A stretch of DNA of 64,000 bases from Mycobacterium sp. ELW1 (GCF_008329905.1 NZ_CP032155.1:124001-188000), one strand, 5' to 3'; numbered from the stretch's first letter, positions 18,276 to 27,259 are shown. Notes: generated by a model from the sequence alone, not told the origin. Program-made: numbers and translations.

Positions 18276-19213
18276 ACCCAGCTCCGCACGGCTGGTCCGA
18301 TCCCAATGCCGCACCGGCGGCCTCACCGCGGACCAACACGACACTTGCGGTTGCTGCCGTCGTACTGACCGCCATTGTGCTGGTAACTCTGGTCGCAGTT
18401 GTGCTCACCGAACGCGACACGATTCTCGACGACCCCGGTACGGATCGCGTGACGGCCACACTGATTGCGGCCAATAGCTCCGGAGTCGAATCCTTCATGA
18501 CCGCAACCGCGATGCCGGCGGTGTCCGTGTCACCGGCCGCCGTGCAGGCCATCCAAACGGCCACCGCTGATTTGGCGGTGTCGCCCGACCGCGGAGTGCG
18601 GTTGGTCTCGGGTGCCCATGCCGGACTGTACGGGGCCGCCGCCGACAACGTGCCCTGTGATGGACCCGCCCTGGCCAACTTCCTGGACGCGCATAGCGGA
18701 CGAGCACGCGCATGGGCGGAGGTCGAAGGCATTCGGCCCGAACAGATTCCGTTCTACTTGAATACCCTGACGCCGGTTGTGCTCACAGTCGACACGTGGG
18801 TAACCTCGCACGGCTACGGCACCGACGGTGCGCCGACGCGACAACAGGCGGTGTTGCAAGCAGGCACCGCGGTGATGATCGATCCGGCTGGTGTGCCTCG
18901 CATACGTTGCGTGGGCGCCCATCCGCTCACTCCGCCGGCCGATAGCGATTTCGCGCGGCTTGCCTCGGTCGGAACGGCCTGGCCCGGCTACGACCCGAAA
19001 AACGTGGTGGCTGTCTCGTATACGAAGGGTCCGTCGTCGTTCAGCGATCCGGCGCCGACGGCGCCGTTGGGCAGCTTCACCCTCACCGACCTGGCCTCCG
19101 GGGAGCCGAAATCGCGTAGCGTCGGCGGCACCATCGACCTGAGCTCAATGGGGTCGGCTATCGCCTTACCCGATCCGATCACCGCGAATCGCGCAGGCCC
19201 TTCTCACCCGTGA
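18272..19213 (+). CDS. membrane-anchored DUF6777 protein
   Basis: 313 aa, GTG 18272 overlapping the lipase stop (GTGA). One N-terminal helix (about 24-46, LAVAAVVLTAIVLVTLVAVVL) leaves most of the chain outside the membrane. The body matches my memory of DUF6777: SGAHAGLYG, a conserved Cys (PCDGPALANFL), WAEVEGI, LTPVVLTVDTWVTSHGYG, RQQAVLQAGTAVMID, and a second Cys in PRIRCVGAHPL. Such proteins accompany actinobacterial T7SS-like operons. Tight overlap with the lipase suggests a periplasmic partner, receptor or immunity protein, or a structural subunit of the machine. Confidence 0.82.
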   Translation: MNPAPHGWSDPNAAPAASPRTNTTLAVAAVVLTAIVLVTLVAVVLTERDTILDDPGTDRVTATLIAANSSGVESFMTATAMPAVSVSPAAVQAIQTATADLAVSPDRGVRLVSGAHAGLYGAAADNVPCDGPALANFLDAHSGRARAWAEVEGIRPEQIPFYLNTLTPVVLTVDTWVTSHGYGTDGAPTRQQAVLQAGTAVMIDPAGVPRIRCVGAHPLTPPADSDFARLASVGTAWPGYDPKNVVAVSYTKGPSSFSDPAPTAPLGSFTLTDLASGEPKSRSVGGTIDLSSMGSAIALPDPITANRAGPSHP

Positions 19214-19348
19214 CCGTAACCGGCTCGCCCGCGGTGTACGTCATTCGGATGAATCCGTCGACAAAGCCTCGCAGCTCCACTCCGCGGTGTCCTACAGTCT
19301 TGCCAACCCGATCAACCATGGCCGGACCCAACCAGGAGGGCATCACCA

Positions 19349-19621
19349 ATGGCACGTATGGGGATGGACGTCGAAGCCGTCGAGACCACTGGTCGTCAGC
19401 TCAAGTCCCAGGCCGCCAATATCGGCAACATGGTCTCGCAGATCGACAAGGTGGTGCAGTCCCTGACGTCTGTGTGGGATGGCAAGGACGCCCAGACGTT
19501 TGTGCACGATTGGTGGCCGCAGCACAAGAAGGCTCTGCTCGACGCCCAGAATCAGATCGACGGGCTGGGTCAGTCCGCGCTCAACAACGCTTCCGAGCAG
19601 CGCAACGTCTCTTCCCACTGA
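19349..19621 (+). CDS. stand-alone WXG100 protein (EsxA-like)
   Basis: 90 aa, ATG 19349 after AGGAGGG. Classic WXG100 size and turn (SVWDGKDA, Trp43-Gly45). Its sequence nearly repeats residues 1-85 of the long WXG100 protein at 7379, so one derives from the other. No YxxxD tail of the ESX type was seen (end SEQRNVSSH). Probable structural substrate co-secreted with, or pairing with, the larger WXG proteins. The last 52 bases overlap the 3' end of the kinase gene on the other strand. The 135 bases before it, after the DUF6777 gene, hold no obvious motif. Confidence 0.9.
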   Translation: MARMGMDVEAVETTGRQLKSQAANIGNMVSQIDKVVQSLTSVWDGKDAQTFVHDWWPQHKKALLDAQNQIDGLGQSALNNASEQRNVSSH

Positions 19622-20925
19622 CAGTGCTGTGCCGCGGTTGGTCGCGTCATCGAGACGACTGACTCCGCTGCCGGGGCGCTGAATGTTGTTGACTGACCGC
19701 TGATCAGCGCCCAGGCGATGAACGCCGACAACGCGACAGCAAGTACACCGAGCACGATCAGAACGATCGTCAACGTGCGAACACTCATCCCGCCGATCTT
19801 CGCGGGAGGCGCCGGGGTGCCGCCGTGGCGCACCGGTCCCGCGCTCGGCGTGGTCACGACCGTGTTGGGAGCGGTGCGAAAGCCCGTGCTTTCACCGCGC
19901 CGGGCTTGGCGGGCTTCGTCGATGGCGCACCAGGGGCACGCGGCACTCGACGTCGGAATCTGATGCCGGCCGGTGGGGCAGGTAGTCACCGTGATGCGTT
20001 GCAGCGCGTCTCGCCAATGGCCGGCGGTCGGCCGCTGGCTCGGGTCAGCGGCGCCCAGGGTGAACGCGCGGTAAAAGCATTGTTGAATCTCACCCGGCAG
20101 GAACGTCACGGGTGGAGCCATGGGGTGGGTTCGCAGCTGTGAGGACGGACCCCCAGCCCAATCGCCGTTGCGGGCCAGCGCCAGTGCAGCGGGCTGCTCG
20201 CCCAACCCCGTCCATTCGCCGCGCAGGAAGGGATGGTTGCCGCCCATCAACAGTTGGTGGATGTGGATGGCCAGCGCGAACAGGTCTGAGGCCTGGCTCC
20301 GCGGCTGTGTGTGTAGGTCTACGCCGGCCAGCTCTGGGGCGGTGAACTCGGGCCTGCCTACCGTGCACAGATATTGCCGGCCGGCCGGATCGGTGAATTG
20401 CATTGAGTCACAGTCGACGAGGGTCACCTCGGTGGTGTCGGAGACCAAGATGTTGCGCTCCTGGAAGTCGCCGATCACCGCGCCGACCCAGTGGACGACT
20501 TCTACCGCAAGGCAGAGATTCGCCGCGACGTTCACCAGGTGACCCCAGGTGGCGTGCTTCACCCATTGCGGGGCGTTCGGTGGCGGGTCACGCCGATTCG
20601 ACGGGTTGCTGAGAGCGTGAATCTCCACGGACGTCGCGGTCGCGATCTTGGGCATGACGTAGCCCGTGAGCCCGTGTGCGTCGCTGAGTGTGCTTACCGG
20701 CCACGTGAGCACGGCGAAGCCGTTGGGCTGGATCGCCCCCTCTGGTGATGCCTGCGTCATCGCCGCGACCTTGGCCAGCTTGTGATCCAAGTTGGGCAAG
20801 GTGGGATGAAACACTTTGGCAGCCCAATCCGGCCGTCCCACGACGTCGTAGATCGTACCTTCACCCGCTTTGGCCAGAGCGGGACCTAGCGTGACCGGCT
20901 GGCCGGTCCCCAGCCACATATTCAC
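19570..20925 (-). CDS. membrane protein kinase of the vWA/PP2C-linked (YegI-like) type
   Basis: 451 aa. ATG 20925 overlaps the PP2C stop by four bases. Kinase fold: glycine loop AGEGTIY, Lys37 in AAKVF, catalytic loop IGDFQERNIL (Asp153, Asn158; HRD His and Arg replaced), and DCDS in place of DFG (Asp171). This pattern fits kinases found with vWA and PP2C partners (E. coli YegI and TerY-linked kinases) rather than Hanks-type Pkn kinases. A Cys cluster follows (CPTGRH and CPWC, a zinc knuckle). One helix lies near 390-412, with a short outer tail. Probable Ser/Thr phosphorylation of secretion components. The 3' end overlaps the WXG100 gene on the other strand. Confidence 0.85.
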   Translation of the reverse strand: MNMWLGTGQPVTLGPALAKAGEGTIYDVVGRPDWAAKVFHPTLPNLDHKLAKVAAMTQASPEGAIQPNGFAVLTWPVSTLSDAHGLTGYVMPKIATATSVEIHALSNPSNRRDPPPNAPQWVKHATWGHLVNVAANLCLAVEVVHWVGAVIGDFQERNILVSDTTEVTLVDCDSMQFTDPAGRQYLCTVGRPEFTAPELAGVDLHTQPRSQASDLFALAIHIHQLLMGGNHPFLRGEWTGLGEQPAALALARNGDWAGGPSSQLRTHPMAPPVTFLPGEIQQCFYRAFTLGAADPSQRPTAGHWRDALQRITVTTCPTGRHQIPTSSAACPWCAIDEARQARRGESTGFRTAPNTVVTTPSAGPVRHGGTPAPPAKIGGMSVRTLTIVLIVLGVLAVALSAFIAWALISGQSTTFSAPAAESVVSMTRPTAAQHCQWEETLRCSEALLSAD

Positions 20926-21950
20926 CGCGCGGATCGCCGAAAGAGTCGCGGCCGGGCGGTCGGCTGGCCGATCGGGGTGGTGTCCGGCTCGGCAGGCGCC
21001 GTCTCCCCCGGAGGCCGCGTCACTTCAGCTGCCGGTTCCGGGGGTTGGGGCGCGGGTGCTGGCTCGGCCGGAACCACCTGCGCATCAGTCACTTTCGCGG
21101 CGGGGACCGGCGGGCGAGGTGAGCTCGCCGTCATCTTGGTGACGGGTGTCGGGCTCGGATAGTAGTCGTCGTCTTCCCAACGCAGAGTGGCCAGCACCAT
21201 GGTCTTGTCGTCGCCGGTCTGGTCATCCTCGATGCCGCGCAACAGGGACGCGAAGTTGGCCGAGGTCGCGCCGGCACGGACCCGCTCCCAGGATCCACGG
21301 AAGAAGGGTTCGTACGCTTCGCCGCTGGCGACATTGGTGATTTTGTACGTCATTCCGTCGGTGCTGAGGGCGAATGCCGTGACCGCGGGACGAACCACAG
21401 TGCGAAAGGATTCTTCAAACGCACCATCCGACTGCAGGAACCACGTCGCGTTCTGGTAGTCGTCCTTTGCCTCGATGAGCAGCGTCTCGATGCGGTCCTC
21501 GGTTTGAGTGGCGATGACGCCGTCGCCGATCTGGCCGAAGGCGGCGCGGTCACGATCGGCCAGCGCGACGCACAGTGTGGTGGCAAGTTTGGCACTGTCC
21601 AGCCCGAAGAATTGGGCTTGGGCGTGAACATGTTCGGTGGCCTTCTCGAACAGCGCCCGTAGCATGCGCTCGGCCTCTTCGGCTGTGCTGTCCCGGAATT
21701 CGTGGATGAAGCGGGACCGCATTGCATTGGCCAGCACGCTTTGACAGGCGGTATACGCCCCCCAGGCCGAGGTGCCGGTGACCGATCCAGCGCCGTCGGC
21801 CACTGCTGCCACAACGAAATCCTCGGTGATCCCGAAGCAGTAGGCGTCGTCGCAGCCGAGCCCGCGCCGCTGATGCTCAGAACCGACGACCGAGGCACCG
21901 CATACGCCCCACTGCCAACTGCCTCGCGGCCCGGTGACGGGCTGGGTCAT
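20922..21950 (-). CDS. PP2C-type serine/threonine phosphatase
   Basis: 342 aa; ATG 21950 overlaps the vWA stop (ATGA). PP2C metal motifs are present: DDAYCFGI, AVADGAGS, IGDGVIATQ, and a C-terminal DDKTMVLATL. The catalytic part covers residues about 15-255. Residues 260-342 are a Pro/Ala-rich cytosolic tail (AEPAPAPQPPEPAAE). No membrane helix. With the coupled kinase it forms a reversible phosphorylation pair, as YegK does with YegI or PppA with PpkA. Confidence 0.9.
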   Translation of the reverse strand: MTQPVTGPRGSWQWGVCGASVVGSEHQRRGLGCDDAYCFGITEDFVVAAVADGAGSVTGTSAWGAYTACQSVLANAMRSRFIHEFRDSTAEEAERMLRALFEKATEHVHAQAQFFGLDSAKLATTLCVALADRDRAAFGQIGDGVIATQTEDRIETLLIEAKDDYQNATWFLQSDGAFEESFRTVVRPAVTAFALSTDGMTYKITNVASGEAYEPFFRGSWERVRAGATSANFASLLRGIEDDQTGDDKTMVLATLRWEDDDYYPSPTPVTKMTASSPRPPVPAAKVTDAQVVPAEPAPAPQPPEPAAEVTRPPGETAPAEPDTTPIGQPTARPRLFRRSAR

Positions 21951-22645
21951 GCGCTGGTCCAGCCGCTTACCGGCGGCAGGTTGATTCGGTCGCCCATCGC
22001 GCCGAGGGCTTCGTCGCTGCGGGCGTAGTCGGTTGAATTGGACACGTTGCTCAGCGATGCGGACAGCCACTCAAAGAGTTCTTCATACATAAGGCCATTG
22101 AGTGGTGCGGGGGACCGCTGCACCGAGAGCCGGCCCAGCTGCCGGTAGTCCACGCCAGACCCGGCGCCCACCGGAAAGACCGTGACACCTCGGCTGGTTT
22201 CCGCAGCGTTCAGCCGCGCGACGGCGGCGTCGAAGCCGTCGACGTTGGGCTTACCGTCGGTCAGTATGAGGATCCAAGGTCGGTAGTACTGCAGCCCGGC
22301 CGCCTTGTATGCATGCTTGCGGTCCTCCAGGATGTCGAGTGCCAGATGGATCCCCGCGGCCATGTTCGTTGTCCCCGAGGCAGTGAACCGGGCCGGTTGC
22401 AGCATGCGAGCCTCCTGCATCGGCACCAGTACGGTGGCAGCCGAACCGAAGGTCACCACTGCGACCTCGACCCGCTTGCTGGCCAGGGTGTCGTTGTGCA
22501 AGTAGTGCACGAACGAGGAGAAACCTTGTTCGAGAGCCGTGATGGGGTCTCCGTTCATCGAACCCGATACGTCGCACAGCACGACACAAGCCACCCTGGG
22601 ATCAGGGTTTTCGTCGTTGAGTTCGACGGCCCAAAAGTCAGACAC
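21947..22645 (-). CDS. vWA-domain protein (YegL/TerY-like)
   Basis: 232 aa from GTG 22645 (AAGGAG four bases upstream); the start aligns with YegL-type proteins, which begin just before the domain. MIDAS residues: DVSGSM, Thr in SGTTNMA, and Asp in LILTDGKPN, so metal binding should be intact. The domain fills the protein; a C-terminal Trp-containing tail (NLPPVSGWTSA) follows. First gene of the coupled vWA-phosphatase-kinase operon. vWA proteins of this type act as scaffolds in phosphorylation-controlled systems. Confidence 0.88.
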   Translation of the reverse strand: MSDFWAVELNDENPDPRVACVVLCDVSGSMNGDPITALEQGFSSFVHYLHNDTLASKRVEVAVVTFGSAATVLVPMQEARMLQPARFTASGTTNMAAGIHLALDILEDRKHAYKAAGLQYYRPWILILTDGKPNVDGFDAAVARLNAAETSRGVTVFPVGAGSGVDYRQLGRLSVQRSPAPLNGLMYEELFEWLSASLSNVSNSTDYARSDEALGAMGDRINLPPVSGWTSA

Positions 22646-22914
22646 GGCGCTCCTTAATGCGTCGACACGGCGGCTGCTTCCGCCAGATCTTCTCATCGCA
22701 GCCGCTCCGATTCATCGCTTACGGCGGAGCTGGCAACCCGGCCCACGGCCCCCTACCGCCGTCGTCCGTCAAGTTCCGATCCATGAGGCGCCGGTCAGGC
22801 CGGCTGGGTGCGGCCCCAATTGCGTTGCTGTAGAAGAGTTTTGCCCGCCGGTCAGGGACAACTTGAGGTGTGGGGACGAGGGACCAGTCGCCGGGCTGGT
22901 CAGCTGCACCGACC

Positions 22915-22932
22915 GTCGGTCGAACGTATGAA
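22915..22932 (+). promoter_or_regulatory. locus dyad operator, copy 5
   Basis: Reads GTCGGTCGAACGTATGAA. First of two copies in the 465-base divergent gap between the vWA operon (start 22645) and the 12-TM gene (start 23111). The right half CGTATGAATTTG nearly repeats that of copy 7. Confidence 0.62.
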
Positions 22933-22997
22933 TTTGCGTCAGTTGGCGGGGATCACGATGAGCTACTCCCAGGTGGGTGGCTGGTGAGATTGCGCCG

Positions 22998-23015
22998 TTC
23001 GTCCGAACGTCTGAT
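22998..23015 (+). promoter_or_regulatory. locus dyad operator, copy 6
   Basis: Reads TTCGTCCGAACGTCTGAT. Its centre is 83 bases from copy 5, about eight helical turns, so two dimers could bind the same DNA face. Confidence 0.5.
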
Positions 23016-23110
23016 TTGGGACCTAACCTCCAGCGCGAAGATGGCCGGTCGGGTTATATGTCCGGAAAAGTCCCAAGCTCCACCTACGGTCCGGCTCATC
23101 GGGGGATCCA

Positions 23111-24763
23111 GTGAACAATCACGCCGACGTCACGGCCTCTGGCGTCCGGGGTGCCAGCCGCTCGGGCGGCGCGCACACGAAGGCTCATCGGTCAGCTGCC
23201 GACCCGGCTCTGAAGTGGACCATTGGCCGCGATGCGTGTGCGGTGTTGCTCCACGTGCTCGCACTGTGTGTGCCGTGGAACATCATGTTCGGGATCGGCG
23301 TGCCGGCCAGCAGCGGCGCACTGTTTGCGCTGATTTGGTTGGCCGCGCTGCTTTCCGTAGCAGGGATCGTGATCAGCCACCTCGGGGTGGCCAAACCCTT
23401 GAAGGATGCCCTGGATCCCAGGGGTACCGGGCGGTTGCGCCTACTCTTCAGCGCACCGCTGCTGGCGGTCGTCAGCGGGTTCGTGGTGTTCACGATCGTG
23501 CAGACCCTGCTCCAGGCAGGGACCGGCAGCGTCTCGCCGGGGGTCGGCCCGGGCGCCTTGTGCGCGTTGGCCGGAGCCGTCCTGGGCGCCCAGCATGCGG
23601 TGAGTTGGCCGCCGGTCGTCCGTCCGCGTTGGGACGCGTGGGCCCGTCGCATCGCGCTCCTCGCGATGCTGCTGGCGGTGTTGTCCACCTTGTTCAACAT
23701 CTATTGGCGTACCGAATACATGTGGGATGCCGATTCGCTGGGCAAGTCCGACACGGCGGTCATCGTGCTCACGTTGCTGTATGCCGGCGTTGCCTTGAGC
23801 GCGGTGTTGATCGGCTGCAATTGGATACGACGCGATTCCGCCGAATCACAGTTGGCTGTCGTAGTTCTCGGAGCCTCTTCGCTCGTTGCGAGTCTCATCG
23901 TGTGGGCACTGGACGTGGGGCGCGAGATTGACGCATTCCATGGCATAGCCCAGAGCACCTCCACCGCGGCCGTGGGCTACGAGGGCTATCTCGCGTGGGT
24001 CCTGGCCGCCGGCGTCGCCGGAGTCGTCAGCCTGTCGGCCCTGACGTCGACCGTGCCCGTGGACCGGCACCTGCTTGGTGCGGCAGTGCGCATTGTGCTG
24101 ACGCTCGTCAGCTACTGGTGCTTGGCTTCGATTGTCTTGCGCGTCGCCGACTTCACCTCCGCCGCCTCTCTGGACTTGCCCCATTCGCTTTATGACACCG
24201 CAATGCTGGTGGGTTTCGACGCGGTGACCGGCGTCGTCGCGCTGTGGCTTCGCGCCAACTTCCTGAAGCCCGGGGTATCGCCCCGGGTGCTCATCGCGGT
24301 CAGTACAGCACTGGCGGGTTTCGCCGTCGGTCGGGTCGTGATCGGTGTCGCAATGGCACTGAGGGTGTTCTATGTCGACGGGGGGCCGGCCTACAACCCG
24401 GTGTACGGCAACACCTTGGCCCAGCAGATCACGTCGACCTTTGACGTGGTCATCTGTGTGGTGGCCTTATGCGTGCTGGTCGGTGCGGTCGCGATGAGCC
24501 CGCCTGGAAAAACGCTGCGGACGCGGCGAGCGACCGCCGCTGCGAATCTGGTGGCGAACGAAGCCCCAGGACGTACGCCAACCTCTGCCGGTAGCGCTCC
24601 GACGATCTTCAGGACCGCAAGCCCGGCAGCAGAGGCTGCACCGGGAAGCGCTGCCGAGCGCGTCCAACGGGTGCTGGCGGATTCGACTCAACGTTTCGGT
24701 GCGGGCACCACCTACACGGGGCCGCAGCACGGTGGACCCGAGACCAACGGCCAAACACAATAA
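23111..24763 (+). CDS. polytopic membrane protein, about 12 helices
   Basis: 550 aa from GTG 23111 (GGGGGA just upstream). About twelve hydrophobic helices span residues 40-465, with no motif of a known transporter family. In number of helices it is like EccD (11), but I see no sequence link, and the beta-grasp domain of EccD is instead fused to the ATPase here. The cytosolic C-terminus (about 470-550) contains APTIFRTA and, near the end, RFGAGTTYTGP, the motif shared with the protein at 7045. It diverges from the vWA operon and converges with the propeller gene, 18 bases apart. A candidate channel subunit. Confidence 0.72.
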   Translation: MNNHADVTASGVRGASRSGGAHTKAHRSAADPALKWTIGRDACAVLLHVLALCVPWNIMFGIGVPASSGALFALIWLAALLSVAGIVISHLGVAKPLKDALDPRGTGRLRLLFSAPLLAVVSGFVVFTIVQTLLQAGTGSVSPGVGPGALCALAGAVLGAQHAVSWPPVVRPRWDAWARRIALLAMLLAVLSTLFNIYWRTEYMWDADSLGKSDTAVIVLTLLYAGVALSAVLIGCNWIRRDSAESQLAVVVLGASSLVASLIVWALDVGREIDAFHGIAQSTSTAAVGYEGYLAWVLAAGVAGVVSLSALTSTVPVDRHLLGAAVRIVLTLVSYWCLASIVLRVADFTSAASLDLPHSLYDTAMLVGFDAVTGVVALWLRANFLKPGVSPRVLIAVSTALAGFAVGRVVIGVAMALRVFYVDGGPAYNPVYGNTLAQQITSTFDVVICVVALCVLVGAVAMSPPGKTLRTRRATAAANLVANEAPGRTPTSAGSAPTIFRTASPAAEAAPGSAAERVQRVLADSTQRFGAGTTYTGPQHGGPETNGQTQ

Positions 24764-24781
24764 TTGGTGATCTGAGCCCGT

Positions 24782-27259
24782 CTAGGGGTTGAAGGCAGTA
24801 CTGCCATCGACGGGATGGCTGGTGCTGACGAGCTTTGCGTAGCAATGTTCGCGGTCGAGTCCGTGATCGCGGCACCAGCCGAGCGCGCTGTCCGAGTCGG
24901 CGAAGGTGACTCCGGCGATGGTCACCCAGAAGTCCGGCGCAGAAAACGTCGACCAATCTCCCGAGTACAGCAAGCGCACCTCGGGATAGCGCAACCGCAA
25001 ATCCAAGTGTTCCCGCAGGGTGGCGGCGTTGTCCCAGGTGATGCCGTCGGCCACCAACCCGGGCCGCTTCGAGCTGAGTTGCGGCACCCAGCGATCGGTG
25101 AGATTGGTGGTGACGAAGGGTCGATCGGCGTTGGCCAGGGCGCGCAGCGCGTCGAAACTTGCGGATTCGTCGGTCCCGCTGGCGGGCGCAGCGGGACCGG
25201 TGGCAGTGCTCGACTGGCTGGCCGAATTACTCTTTGATCCGGTGGTACCGGATGGGCCATCTTGTTGACAGTCGACTGTCAAGGTCGTGACACCGAGATC
25301 GGTCGGGCCGGTCTGGCTGGCTCCGCCTGCTGGAATCGCATTGAGCGACACCGGGATCCGCCAGAAAGTGCCGGCCGGGAAAAGGAAGTCGTGGGTGATG
25401 GACGGGTTGTCATCGGAACTTGTGGCCGGCGGGATGATGAGGGGTTGCTCCGCGAGGTCGAAGGTGCCTGAGGCGACATTCTGTCCATCGGAGGTGACTG
25501 CCAACCGTGTCCTGGCTGAGGACAGAACATCCCCGCCGGGGCACTGCGCCACGATCTTCATGGTGATGACAAGTGCTCCGGATTCGGCGCGAATGGCTTG
25601 CGGCTCGAAATGGGCCGGCCGACCGCATTTGGTAGTCAGGCGAGTGCCACCGGACTTTCCGGGCGGGGGCGTGCCGAAAGCCGGCACGGCTGCCGCGGGG
25701 CCGGTGGGCCGCAGCAGGGTGACCCCGGAGGTGCCGACGGCAAGGACGCCCTTGCTGGTGGCGTAAATGACGGCAGCTTCGCCGACATCGATGCCGACCT
25801 CCCACGCGCGTGATCCGTTGGCAAGTGAAATCGCGGCAATAGCAGAGTATCCCGTCGCGATGATGGCGCGCTCACCGTCGGTGACGGCATTGGAATGAAT
25901 GGTTCCGCTGTTGCGCCACAGCCGATTTCCGTCGTTCATGTCGTAGGCAGTCATCCCGTCACCGTCGGACACCACGCCGATACTGCCCACGAACCAACCG
26001 GGTCCGGTCGCGCCCCCGTCGGGAAGGCGCCACAGCGTACTGCCGGTACGAGGATTCAGCGCCTCGCCGCCGGTGGTGATCAACGGCGGAGAGCCGGTGA
26101 ATACAGCAAGGTCCTCGTGCTGCAATAGGGCTGGAGTGGTGAATAATTGACGGCCGTCAAAGGTGGCAACCTCAGTGGGCCAGCTATCGAAGTCGGTGCC
26201 TGGCCGGCAACGAGTGGCGATGATGCTGTCCGGTTCTCGAACCCGGACGTTGACGACCTCGTGGTCGAACAGGGGCGAACCGTCACTGGAGCGCAAGGCG
26301 ATCTCGGCTCCGCCCAGATAGCCCCAGAGCACACCGTGACTCACGTGGAGATCCTGGCCGTCGCCGTCACCGTAGGTCCGGCAAAGGTCGTTGGGTATGG
26401 TCTTCGTCCACTCGGCGGTGGGATCCTCCGCGGTGCCCTTGCTGACAGTCAGTCCACTGACCTGGTCGCTGTAGTAAGCCGTGTACAAGCTCGTTCCGTC
26501 GCTTGCCAGTATCGACGCCCTCGAAGAGACTGTCGCGCTGACCTTCCCAGTGTTCACGTCGACAAACTGCAGTTGTCCTTGTCGGCTGTTCGTGCCGGAC
26601 TTCTGACAGACCAACAGGTTTCGCAACAGATTCCGTGCGCATCCGTCATTGAGCTGAACCGGCATCGACCATTCGGTGTGTCCGTCAGCCAGGCTCACCG
26701 AGACCAACTCGGCGTTCTCGGCCTGTGACGACTGACTCTTTCCGACGGTGTGAAATATGACGTGATCGCCGACGACGACCGCGCCGGGGCTCCCATAGAA
26801 GGCGGCGCCGAATACGGGGGTCGCGACTTGACTGGCCGTTCCGTTCGACGCGGCCGTCGGGTGGAACGTCCAGGCAGCGCTGGGCTCGCTCGGAAAGGAT
26901 TCCGCCAGCATGTTTTCGGGAAGTAGCCGTGGGGAGCTATTGTGCCGCTTCCACATCACGACGCCTGTGACGGTGGCGACCACAGCTACGACGAGCGCGA
27001 CAGCGCCGATAACGACAACTCGCCGACGCGGAACATGGGCAGGGCGAGAATCATCCGGCGATGTCCGTTCGGAGGCGGGTAGAGGCGCCGAATAGGTTGG
27101 TCGATAGGTGTCTTGGACTCCAAGTATCAGAGCTTCATCGACCCAGAACTGCCAACCGGTCGGGGCCGGCGGCCATGATTGGTCCGGCAGCCAGTCCGGG
27201 GTGGGGGTGAAGCCAGGTTCCAGCGGCCAGTTCGGAGGTGCGTTGAAGACCGCTGCCAT
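24782..27259 (-). CDS. membrane-anchored PQQ-like beta-propeller protein
   Basis: 825 aa, ATG 27259. The N-terminus has the same Trp/Pro module as the lectin-like protein (PPNWPLEPGFTPTPDW, SWPPAPTGW, FWVDE). One helix near 78-101 (VVVIGAVALVVAVVATVTGVV). The outer part, about 140-500, carries repeated propeller blades (SLADGHTEWSMPV, NDGNRLWRNSG, SLANGSRAWEVGI), as in BamB/PQQ domains. A middle beta-rich domain and a Ser/Thr linker follow. The last 110 residues (FDALRALANADRPFV to the end) form a conserved-looking globular domain with two Cys. Predicted cell-surface scaffold of the locus, with its own dyad upstream. Confidence 0.78.
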   Translation of the reverse strand: MAAVFNAPPNWPLEPGFTPTPDWLPDQSWPPAPTGWQFWVDEALILGVQDTYRPTYSAPLPASERTSPDDSRPAHVPRRRVVVIGAVALVVAVVATVTGVVMWKRHNSSPRLLPENMLAESFPSEPSAAWTFHPTAASNGTASQVATPVFGAAFYGSPGAVVVGDHVIFHTVGKSQSSQAENAELVSVSLADGHTEWSMPVQLNDGCARNLLRNLLVCQKSGTNSRQGQLQFVDVNTGKVSATVSSRASILASDGTSLYTAYYSDQVSGLTVSKGTAEDPTAEWTKTIPNDLCRTYGDGDGQDLHVSHGVLWGYLGGAEIALRSSDGSPLFDHEVVNVRVREPDSIIATRCRPGTDFDSWPTEVATFDGRQLFTTPALLQHEDLAVFTGSPPLITTGGEALNPRTGSTLWRLPDGGATGPGWFVGSIGVVSDGDGMTAYDMNDGNRLWRNSGTIHSNAVTDGERAIIATGYSAIAAISLANGSRAWEVGIDVGEAAVIYATSKGVLAVGTSGVTLLRPTGPAAAVPAFGTPPPGKSGGTRLTTKCGRPAHFEPQAIRAESGALVITMKIVAQCPGGDVLSSARTRLAVTSDGQNVASGTFDLAEQPLIIPPATSSDDNPSITHDFLFPAGTFWRIPVSLNAIPAGGASQTGPTDLGVTTLTVDCQQDGPSGTTGSKSNSASQSSTATGPAAPASGTDESASFDALRALANADRPFVTTNLTDRWVPQLSSKRPGLVADGITWDNAATLREHLDLRLRYPEVRLLYSGDWSTFSAPDFWVTIAGVTFADSDSALGWCRDHGLDREHCYAKLVSTSHPVDGSTAFNP

